Shown one piece after another: positions 54,674 through 64,000 of a stretch of DNA of 64,000 nt; position 1 is the stretch's first letter, and the number at the start of each line of letters is the position of its first letter. The notes under the pieces were generated by a model. It searched no databases. It saw only the letters and a program-made list of their open reading frames with translations, and was not told the DNA's origin. Location of the stretch: positions 1,612,001 to 1,676,000 of the forward strand of contig BJKQ01000001.1 of NCBI GenBank assembly GCA_006538405.1, in the 5' to 3' direction. The DNA comes from Hansfordia pulvinata. Taxonomy: Eukaryota > Ascomycota > Sordariomycetes > Xylariales. The translations under genes were made by a program, and so were the position numbers.

Positions 54674-57600
54674 TGATGAACTGTTGAAGATACAGTCGCT
54701 GATTTTAATTTATGAAGCCGGCAACAAGTTGCTGCCTGTCACTGACCTGCTCCATTGAGGCCCTGCAAGTACTTACCAGGCCTCATTCTGTGCTGAACAT
54801 CACTTAGGTGCACACCCTTTGTTAATATTGTACCTGATGCTGCAAGTGCAGCAACCTTGAGGCATGGGCAACATAAGCCGACTCTACCAGCTCAGAAAGA
54901 GTTCTAATAAAGCGTACGAGCACTTAATCGCGATTGAACTGAGAGTTGCTTTCGTGCAGATATCGGCACTATGCTCTCGTGAAAACGATGCGGTTCGGAG
55001 AGGACCGCCGCCGCCGCGACATTGACCGGCAGATTTGTCCAAGGTTTTTTTTTCCACGGAGCGCTCCGTCCCACGCCCGCATTCCAGTCAACTGGAAATG
55101 GAGATGTGACCACCTCCACTGAGGGCTGCAGGCGTCCCGGAACGGAGATGTCTCCGTGCGACAACGGTCCCGAGCCGTCGGCCAATCGCTTCCGGACTGC
55201 ACTGCTGGCTCCTCCGTACAGTTCTGTTCTGTTCTGTTCTTGATCCCGTCACGGCCCGATCTCTCCGCGAACGCCAGCACTGCGCGAGCCGCACACAAGA
55301 CCGCGTTTTGCAAGACACGCGTGAACGGTGTGCTGCGGCTATCAATCCAAGGAGGCCTTGGGCGAATGAGGGCCAGGCCTTTGCCGGGGGTCCTCGCGAG
55401 GAAGAGCGAGAGCACGCACCGACGACCGGGAGGGGGATCGGCTCGATGGGGGCCAAGATTAGGTTGGGGCCTTCGATGAATGAGATCTGAATGACGGCAG
55501 ACCCTTGCACGTGCGGTTGACAGGACGGCGCGTCCATCAACCTTTCACTTCACCCACGAGATGGCCGTCGGTGGGCCCTGGAACGCGACCACCACAATCA
55601 CCTGGTACAAGTACTCACTCGTATGGAGTACACGATTGCTCCCGTATGAGGAATTGTAATGATTGTAAAAAAAAGGGTCCCTTCATTGACATCACCAGGG
55701 GGCCAGCATTCGAGCATCCACAGGAGCAGTCGGGCATCTTCTGCTGGCGTGGCTGGTTATCTGCACGGGATGCTCGTACGAGTAATCCCATCCCCTGCCC
55801 TTGGCGGTCCGACTTTCAGCACGCCCAGGCCCGAGTCGTGATAGCTCGCCGCCTGACAGAGGAGCAATCTCAGCTGAGCCGGGGGCATTCGAGGCTGTCT
55901 CTAGGTCTATTGCGCACCTAGGCGACGCTAGGAAATGCGTTATTCGAAGCCTGCATGTGCCGATGGCACATAGGCGTGATAAGTTCGCACCCCGTCCCAC
56001 AGGGCCACCCAGGCCCACGATGCTCTCTCTCTCTCTCTTTCTCTATCTACTCGTATCTCTCTCGGCAGCGCAAAGCGGGGAGCGGGCGGGAGGCCTGCGT
56101 GGCATGCGCCGCTACTGAGCTGGAGCCCGGGCACGATCCAGGTTCATCTTTGCCGAATTGTCCCAAGTCCGCCTGCTCGGGTGGGGGGCGATTACGTCCG
56201 TATCGCCTTGTCTGAAAGAGAGACAAGAACCAAAAAAAAAAAAAAAAAATCAAGCAGCCAAAAGCTACGTGCCGAGACGAGGACCGCAGAGAGCGGCTGG
56301 AGCTGGCGCCAGCAACGTCGCTGCTTGTTTGACAAGCAGCCAGTCGCACATCATCAAGTTTGATGATGATGTCGCGGCATCCGACGCGGCTTGGTCGCAC
56401 GCCCACACCCACGCCCACGCCCACCGCACGTATTACCTTGCCAGAAGCCGAGGCTGCTCACCTGCACCGAACGGCACACCTGCATAGTATGGATGTCTGC
56501 ATGCACATGAATCCAACGCGCCGTAGCAACGTGGTTGCGAGTGCTTGCATTCAGGCTGGCTGGGCCCGCCCAAGGTTGGAACTACAAACCTCAAAACTTG
56601 AAGGTTTCAGGCGCACTGTTGGTCGCCGACTGTCTCGAGATGTGGTGGGAAGCAGCTGACTGTGCTTCAATGTTGATATCTGTACACGTACACGCATCAA
56701 TAGCTGCCGCAGTCGTGTTTATCTCGAAAATACACGGATAGAAAAACAAACATCGTAGACAATGGGTTCTCGGCTTAATCAGGCCACAATAACATCTCGT
56801 GGGGTACGAGTACATGGGCCAGTTCGGTGCGCCTGGGTACTCTGCTCGGCTGCGTAGTCGACGGTTACTTCCCCTGTACAGGCAGACCTGTCACCAAGTG
56901 GAGTGGCACAAACCAGGTCGCATGTCCTACCGAGTCTTGGCCCAGTATTGGCCGGCCAGATTTCGTCGCGCCGGTACATGAAGCTCGGAGTACTCGTCTC
57001 CATCCATCTGCATGGGATCGTTTTGGTGAGGTTACGTCAGGCCGTGGCAAGCGCGGCCGCGGCCTGGTTCAATTGGCTCCTGCTCCGTCTCCCGTCACCT
57101 CAGCAAGCAGGCGCAGCAGCCACGGCAGGCACAGCCGGGAAAGCAGCAGCCACGGCAAGCACGAAGCAAGCTGGTGGCAAGCTCCAACCGGTAACCAACT
57201 TAGATTTCGAGGACGCGAGGTACCCGCACTGGACCCCCATCTTGCAGCCATTGCCTTACCCATCAGTTGTACCTGGCCCGGGACGGAAGTGGTGCGATGC
57301 GTGGCCCAGCCATTCACTCTCACGAATCTCACCACCATCGCCGCTCCCGTCGCCTCGTCTTCTTTCCTTCACCTAACCTCCCCCCTCCCCATCTTCCCTT
57401 TCCTCCTGCCGCTCAGGTCGCTTGCATCCGCTCGGGCGCCGTTTCGTGCAGCTGCTCTTCGCGCCACAGCACAGCACAGCTCACCCATCCAAGCCCAGCA
57501 CCACATCCCCCGTGCCCCCCCACTATTCCTTTGTCCTCCCTTCTCTACGCCTCGCCTCCCTGCGTCACTTCAGCCTCATCACTTCCCTTGCCAGCCACTT

Positions 57601-57894
57601 TCCACCCACACACCTGAGTTGGTTCGGCCGGCCCAACTCGACGCAGCCGTCCCGTTTCCTTTTTCAACCTTGTCGACACGACGCCCACCGCCACCGTTGC
57701 GTCCACCTACCCATCAAACCCCGACGCGGCTTTTGCGAGCCAGCTCGTCCGCGCAGGTCCGTCTTTGGCGCATTGGCTTGCGCTTCGCCCTCGCCCACGC
57801 GCCTCATGCGCTGCTGAAGGCCCTGGAAGAGCTAGCTGTATAGCTTCTCCTTTGCAATTGGCGCACGCGACCCTTCCACAACCCTCCAGCCACC

Positions 57895-60800
57895 ATGGCC
57901 ACCCAACAAGATGCCGCGGAGCTGAAGCAGCAGGGTGTCATTGAGGCTGCGCAGGACCCCGACACCTCTACCACCGCCGACGACGCCCAGAAGAAGATGG
58001 TTGAGGAAAGCCGAAACGCCGGTGTTGCTGCCTTCAGCTTCGACCCCGACGCCAGCCCCGAGGAGAAAAAGGCCCAGGCCAAAGCTGTAAGTGTTGCGTT
58101 CCGCCCTGTCTACATGACGAAGCCTTCACCCACGTGCCAGCTTGCCCCTACTTCTGGCCCTCGAATGCTAACATGTGCTCTTCTAGATGGCTGCGCAGAA
58201 CCCCCTCCACAAGTCGAAAAAGCCAAAGGGTATGGCTATCGTGACCGATGTCGACGACGGCACCAAGGCCGAGTACGATCTACCAGATCCCTCCAAAGCT
58301 GGCGCCATTGAGGTCCCCAAAGACGACGACGGCAAGACCATCCAGGGCGCGCCCGACGACCCGGAGGAAACCCCCGAAGAGCTTGCCGCCAAGGTCGGCT
58401 GGACTCAGCGGTTTGGCTGGCCGATGGAGAGTGTTTTCGACGGAGAAAGCTTGCTCGACCACACCACATGGGTCGAGGGCAAGCTTCCTGACAAGTTTTT
58501 CGGCGGTAAGCTATTCTCCACGAAATCTCCTATCGTCCGTGTCTAACAAGTCGCAGACTGGTACCACAATGCCGCTGTTATTGCCTTTGGGTGTATCGCT
58601 TCCTGGCTCGTGGCTGTTCTGGGAGGAGGTCTTGGCTGGGTTCTCCTTGTCATGACTGCCTGCGGGACGTACTATCGCACCTCAATCAGGAGAGTTAGAC
58701 GGAACTTTCGAGATGATATCTCGCGCGAAATGGCACTGAAGAGACTGGACACTGACCACGAGTCCCTGGAATGGATCAACTCTTTCCTCGTCAAGTTCTG
58801 GCCAATCTACCAGCCCGTTCTCGCCCAGACCATCATTGCTTCAGTTGACCAGGTTTTGAGTACGGCGACGCCTTCGTTCCTCGACAGCTTGAAGTTGAAG
58901 ACGTTCACCCTCGGCTCCAAGCCCCCGCGAATGGAGCACGTCAAGACCTACCCCAAAGCCGAAGATGACACAGTCGTCATGGACTGGAAATTCAGCTTCA
59001 CGCCCAACGATACTGAGGACATGACCGCGCGCCAATTGAAGAACAAGATCAACCCCAAGGTCGTGCTCGAGATTCGCATTGGCAAGGCCATGATCAGCAA
59101 AGGCTTGGATGTGATTGTGGAGGACATGGCGTTTTCAGGCATAATGCGCTTGAAGATCAAGCTTCAGTTCCCGTTCCCCCACGTCGATAAGATTGAGATG
59201 TGCTTCCTCGAGCGACCAACGATTGATTATGTCTGCAAGCCTCTCGGTGGCGACCACTTCGGCTTCGACATCAACTTCATCCCCGGCCTCGAGAGCTTCA
59301 TCCAGGAACAAATCCATGGGAACCTGGCCCCCATGATGTACGCGCCGAATGTCTTCCCTATCGAGGTCGCCAAGATGCTTGCGGGAACGCCTGTCGACCG
59401 CGCTGTCGGTGTCATCGCCATCACCCTGCACGGCGCTCATGGCTTGAAGAATCCCGACAACTTTGCTGGAAACCCGGACCCGTATGCTGTGGTGACCGTC
59501 AACAAGCGAGAGCCGCTGGCACAGACCAAGACCGTCAAGGATACTGGCAACCCGCGCTGGAACGAGACACACTATGTCGTCATCACTTCCTTTGCCGATT
59601 CTTTGGATCTCATCATCTACGACTACAACGAGTTCCGCAAGGACAAGGAGCTTGGTGTTGCCTCTTTCCCTCTCGAAAGAGTCGAGGAGATTTACGCTCA
59701 CGAGAACGAACGCCTGGAGGTCACTGCGAGCGGGAAGGCGAGAGGTCAGGTCTCCGCTGATGTCCGCTTCTTCCCTGTCTTGGAGCCTATGGAGAATGAG
59801 GAGGGTGTTCTGGAGCCGCCCCCGGAGTCCAACACTGGTATCCTGCGGTACACTGTGGAACGCGCAAAGGACCTGGACGGATCCAAGAGCATGGTGGGAC
59901 ACTTGAGCCCTTACGCCTGCTTGCTTCTCAACGGCAAGGAGGTCCACCACACCAAGCGGCTGCGGCGCACGAATGATCCGATCTGGGACGATGGCTCGAA
60001 GGAAATTCTCATCACCGACCGGAAAAGCGCAAAGCTCGGTCTGGCTATCAAGGATGACCGTGATCTTGGCGGTGACCAAATCATCGGCACTTACCAGATC
60101 AAGCTCGATGATATGCTTGACCTTATGGACAAGGGCCAAGATTGGTACAACTTGGCCGGCGACAAGCATGGGCGCGCCAAGCTGACAGCAGAATGGAAAC
60201 CGGTCGCGCTCTCTGGCGAGCTGGCAGGCTCTGGCGGTTACCAAACACCCATTGGTGTGATGCGACTCCACTTCAAGAAGGCCAACGACCTGCGGAATTT
60301 CGAAGCTATGGGCAAGTCCGATCCGTACGTGCGCGTCCTGCTTTCAGGCATTGAAAAGGGCCGGACGGTCACCTACCGCAACACGCTGGACCCTGAATGG
60401 GACGAGGTTGTCTATGTCCCCATGCACTCTGCTCGCGATCGCCTCTCCCTCGAGGTCATGGACGCCGAGAAGATGGGCAAGGACCGCAGTCTAGGCCTGG
60501 TGGAAGTCTTCGCCGGCGACTACATCGAGCAGATGGACAACGGCGAGTACAAGGTCAACGAAAAGAGACAGATGCGTGACGAAGGTCTTCGGTTGCACGG
60601 AAAGGGCATTTCCAAGGGCATCTTGACCTATTCCGTCAGCTTCTACCCATGCCTCAACGTTGCGGATCCAGAGGAAGAAGAAAAGGAAGCTCAGGCTGCC
60701 GAGGAGGCCGCAAAGGAAGAAGAAGCCAAGGCTCTGACTGCTACCCGATCCAACCAAGCCGGCAAGTTCTCTTCTCTTGACACGAAGCAGAGCAAGATGC

Positions 60801-62606
60801 CCACGTCCCCAGCATCGCCCGTGTCGCCCCGCTCCCCCATCTCACCTGTCTCTACTTCGGGACGTAAATCAAGAGACGTTCCTTTGGAGCCACCCAAGGT
60901 GCATCTTACGCCGCAGGAGCTTCTCAAGCATGAAAGCGGCTTCCTCATCTTCAAGCTGTTGGAGGCCGAGATGCCGAAGAGTGGCTCGCATCTGGAAATC
61001 TACGTCGACGACATGCTGTACCCGTCGTACGTCACGAATTCGGCGTCGAAGCGTTCTTTCAAGTTTGACGAGATTGGTGACTGCTTCATCCGCGAGCTCG
61101 ACTTCTCCCGCCTGACTCTGAAGGTTCGGGAGAAGCGGGAGAAGCCCGGCGAGGACCGCGACGAGGACCACACAATTGGTCGGTTGACAGGCAACACTCT
61201 AGACACCCTCAAGCAATGCCTGGTGAGTATCTTCGTGACCGGCTGCATACTGTTGCTGACATCTTTGATAGAACAACCCCACTGTGTTGAAGTTGAAGGA
61301 CGACGAACATGGCGAAACGTCCGTCAAGGTCAGCCTCAAGTACATACCGGTCAAGATGGATCTAGACCCGAGCGAGAGCATCAACAACATGGGTAACCTC
61401 AGGGTCGACGTTCTGGATGCCACGGACGTCCCTGCTGCTGATCGCAATGGCAAGAGCGACCCGTACGCGAAGTTCGAACTGAACGGACAAGAGGTTTTCA
61501 AGACGAAGATCCAAAAGAAAACGTTGAACCCTGTTTGGAACGAGTTTTTCGAGATACCGATCCCCTCTCGAACCGCCGCCAAGTTCAACACCAAGGTCTA
61601 CGACTACGATTTTGCGGATAGGCCTGATTTTCTCGGCGGTGCGGATATCAATCTCGAGCAACTCGAACCATTCCAAGCTAAGGAGGTGAGGCTACTTCTC
61701 GATGGAAAGTCGGGGTCCATCAGATTGCGACTCCTTTTCCGACCCGACTATATCACCCGGGCCCGAGTCGGCACCAGCACATTCGCAGGAACGTTCGCTG
61801 TTCCGGGCAGGATCGTCACTGGTGTCGTCGGCGCGCCCATCAAGGGCGTTGGTGCCGTGGGCCATGGCGTTGGCAAGGGTGCCAGCTTCATCAAGCGAGG
61901 CTTTAGAGGGAAGAAGGATGACGACAGCAATGGGTCTTTCTCGGCCCCTAGCCAGACCGACATCCCCTCGATTGTCATGAACTCGCCCGAATCATCGCCT
62001 CCTGCCCCAGGCGGCCTGAGACGCACGACTGGATTGAGCACCAATGGGGATGCGCCCTCGCCAGAGGCGTCCCAAAACGGCGCACGTACACCTCGAACAC
62101 CCCACGCAAGAACATCCAGCATGGGTGGCGTGTCTGTCCACAGCATGACGCCTGGTGGCCCGGGATCAGGCACTGCTACTTTCACAGTGGCCTCAGCTGC
62201 CGGATACCCCCCGTCGGCGGATGTCTACGTCATCATTCGACAGTTGACGCCAAAGGAGAAGGTTGTTGGTAAGACGAAGCATCATGAATCTCCTAAGGGG
62301 CCGGTCAAGTTTGATGAGACCTTCAAGCACACGTGTACAGCAGACACGCAATTCCGCGTCGAGGTCAAGGGACACCACACCTTTGGTAGTGACGACGACC
62401 TTGGCGAGAAACTTTACTTTGTGGACGAGAGTGCCAGCGGCGAGAAGGAACTCGCGGTTGGCTCTGGAACTGTGACTCTCAAGAGTACCTTCTCCGAGAC
62501 GGGCGCGGATAGCCCCCGCAATCAGACCGGGGCTGGCATCAGAAGAAGTTTCCTGAGCAAGAGGGAGGCGAGGCCGAGCGTCAGTCGTGAGGGCACCCCC
62601 AATTAA
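57895..62606 (+). CDS. Tricalbin: SMP and multi-C2 ER-plasma membrane tether
   Basis: Homologue of yeast Tcb1-3 and the extended synaptotagmins, which tether cortical ER to the plasma membrane and move lipids. Exons are 57895-58086, 58187-58505, 58557-61222 and 61272-62606 (introns 100, 51 and 49 nt), giving 1503 residues, close to Tcb3. The N-terminal about 170 residues are acidic and cytosolic. A hydrophobic hairpin at about 176-206 is the ER anchor. The SMP lipid-transfer domain covers about 237-445. C2 domains lie near 454-545, 595-688, 737-818, a degenerate one near 952-1035, and 1099-1208. The last keeps the calcium-type aspartates (DRNGKSDPY and DYDFADRPDF). A final beta-rich segment at 1375-1470 may be another C2-like fold. 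Linkers near 875-935 and 1240-1370 are Glu/Ala or Ser-Pro rich. The start sits in CCACCATGG. Confidence 0.95.
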
Positions 62607-63322
62607 GTTTCTTTTATTGTGTCATAGGTGCAAGGCGGTGTTGGGATGTGGCTGAGGAAGGCGAGCGGTGGAATTAATCCAGGCTACTTTGGATGGTATG
62701 CGACGCAGAAGTCTTTGGCTGCGTGCCGAGCCTTTTGTGGCTTGGGCAGGTTGTGTTTTCGTTTGTTGTATTTGTGTTGCCGCCCAACATACGATGGACG
62801 ACTGAGAGACAGTCGCGCAAAATAAAAGGATATCATGGCAACGTTAGTGGCGTCTTCAACGTGTACAGAGTGGCATTTGGTCACTGGAAAACGAGCCCCA
62901 TAGGTAAGGGGTGGATAGCGAATGCAGTGGGCAAGACCAACTCGTGGGTCTCGTCTTTGACATTCGTGCAGTTGGAATAAGTCTTGCAGCTAGAACAGGA
63001 GGTTGAGAATGTCGGTCGGTTGTGTTTAATAGTTTGCCTGCCCGGGACATGGAAGTCATCACTCTTGCTGTGTGTATTATCACTCGTGATGTGTGTATTA
63101 TCACTCGTGATGTGTGTATTATCACTCGTGATGTGTGTATTATCACTCGTGATGTGTGTATGGAGATGAACATCTATGTGGAATGTGACTTGCTAACCTG
63201 GAAAAGGCCCTTTCCCCTGGTACCAACTTCAGACCAGGGAACGCTTAGTCCCGCTCCAGCCTAGGCCGATAGAAGTGACCCAGCTGCACGTGGTCCCCAA
63301 CCCGCGGCCCTTCCCTTCACTT
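62607..63322. other. Convergent 3' flanks with a 21-bp minisatellite
   Basis: Lies between the stop codons of the tricalbin (plus) and the small secreted protein (minus). Apart from the tandem repeat at 63070-63161 I see no gene. An AATAAA-like signal (AAAATAAAAG) near 62820 may serve tricalbin polyadenylation. Confidence 0.55.
63070..63161. repeat. 21-bp minisatellite, 4.4 copies
   Basis: Four perfect copies of a 21-bp unit (GTGTGTATTATCACTCGTGA plus T) followed by a partial copy. The copies are identical, which suggests recent expansion or active homogenisation. Confidence 0.97.
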
Positions 63323-63783
63323 TTAGTCGGACTTCAGCCAGCTGGGAAGCAGGGACTTCAACAGCTCCTTCCTGATGCTGGTGCCTTTGATGTCGCTGGG
63401 TAGGGACTTTCGGGCCGGAATCCAAGGAGTGGGTTCAACATGCTTGAGGAAGTCATCGTAGGAGGGGTATCCTGGGTAATTACCCATCCCGCAGTTGTAT
63501 ACGACCTGGTTATGGCAGCTGCGAGAGAAAGTGAAGAGAAAGGAACACGAATCAGTAAACTCGTTCTTCCCCCTAGAAGAAAAAAAGAGAAAAAGAGAAA
63601 AACTCACCTGATGTATTCCTGTTGGTTGCTTTGCTGGCAGTTTGCCTTTGTATATGCGCTGACGCACGCATGGAACTGTCGTAGGTCTCCTTCGCGGGGC
63701 CTGAGGCGCGGGACGGCGGAGGCGATGGCCCCGGCGGCGAGGATGCTCGCCGCCAGCGCGAGCCACGAGATGAGGAACCTCAT
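63323..63783 (-). CDS. Small secreted cysteine-containing protein
   Basis: Exons are 63783-63608 and 63518-63323, joined by an 89-nt intron (GTGAGT donor, ACTGAT branch, CGCAG acceptor), giving 123 residues. Residues 1-23 are a typical signal peptide (MRFLISWLALAASILAAG, cleavage after an Ala-x-Ala). The mature protein begins with a basic stretch (RLRPRE) that could be a pro-segment. It has four cysteines in two pairs, C..AYTKANC and CHNQVVYNC, spaced so that two disulphides are likely. The C-terminal half is Pro/Lys rich without further cysteines. I do not recognise a named family. It could be an effector-like or cell-wall-associated protein, which is only an inference from size and secretion. 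Confidence 0.83.
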
Positions 63784-64000
63784 GGTGTTTTTGTGGTCGT
63801 GGTGGACGAGGGAAGGGGGGTAGAGCTGTCTTTCTCTTTGGGCTTTTCGGGAGGGACTGCGACGGCGACGGCGGCGGTTATATGAAATTGGTGTGACAGG
63901 GCCGTCCGCCACGTCGGCGTCGGAGGCGTTCTGTTTTCCCTTCTCTTCTCTTTTTAGAAAGGGTGGCGGGTTTGACAGCTTGGACGAGATGAGGCTGAGA
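63784..64000. promoter_or_regulatory. Promoter of the small secreted protein gene
   Basis: On the minus strand a TATA-like CATATAACC lies at about 63876-63885, roughly 95 bp before the start codon at 63783. The rest of the stretch to the window edge shows no gene. Confidence 0.4.

Larger units (their letters stand above)
54282..57894. other. Mostly gene-free stretch, 3.6 kb, with one tRNA
   Basis: Apart from the tRNA-Trp at 54602-54673, I see no gene. It includes an AGTC repeat (54398-54424), a TGTTC run near 55220-55241, an 18-bp A run near 56232, and one exact GTACGAGTAC (56804-56813). The last 0.5 kb is C/T-rich and is the likely promoter and leader of the tricalbin gene. Confidence 0.55.

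Noticed and set aside
59135..60271. 378-residue open frame on the minus strand
   Set aside because: Wholly antisense to the C2-domain region of the tricalbin gene, with no family features of its own.
63070..63161. CRISPR-like array
   Set aside because: Repeats are directly adjacent with no spacers, and the genome is eukaryotic; it is a minisatellite.

Overview
This is a nuclear fungal contig segment. Genes carry short introns (mostly 44-120 nt) with GT..AG ends and CTRAC-like branch sites, coding regions are GC-rich, and the recognisable proteins are filamentous-ascomycete ones: a CreB-type deubiquitinase, Alg12, Yos1, a tricalbin and NRPS-like adenylation chemistry. A Sordariomycete, probably Hypocreales, is my best guess. 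That placement rests on the look of the proteins and introns, not on a search.

Layout, left to right: the 5' end of an oxysterol-binding protein gene (minus, runs off the left edge, 1-331); a large conserved proline-rich protein with a repeated Ser-Pro array (minus, 4252-8196); a divergent pair, ALG12 (minus, 13907-15841) and a four-exon YOS1 (plus, 16428-16933); a creB-like deubiquitinase with a 14-nt microexon (minus, 18561-21024); a cytochrome P450 (plus, 27471-29365); an extended-SDR epimerase-like protein (plus, 37529-38858); a small conserved protein with an apparent frameshift (plus, 41192-42000); a CBS-pair protein (minus, 42795-43378); a broken secreted-protein gene (plus, 44758-45255); a stand-alone adenylation enzyme with an apparent frameshift (minus, 45868-48217); a divergent protein kinase (plus, about 50597-54281); a tRNA-Trp(CCA) (minus, 54602-54673); a tricalbin (plus, 57895-62606); and a small secreted protein (minus, 63323-63783).

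The genes do not form an obvious single pathway or biosynthetic cluster. ALG12 (ER N-glycan assembly), YOS1 (ER-Golgi transport), the oxysterol-binding protein and the tricalbin (lipid transfer and membrane contact) are housekeeping endomembrane genes. CreB belongs to ubiquitin control of carbon repression. The P450, SDR, adenylation enzyme and small secreted proteins are accessory. About half of the window is gene-free, including stretches of about 6.4 and 8.2 kb. These stretches hold microsatellites, C-tracts and a strikingly recurrent 10-mer, GTACGAGTAC, with 12 exact copies, none inside a gene. I did not find a clear new multi-gene system. The most unusual items are the dispersed 10-mer, the catalytic-cysteine microexon, the Ser-Pro array, the kinase insert, and a set of one-base frame breaks that look like either gene decay or homopolymer assembly errors.
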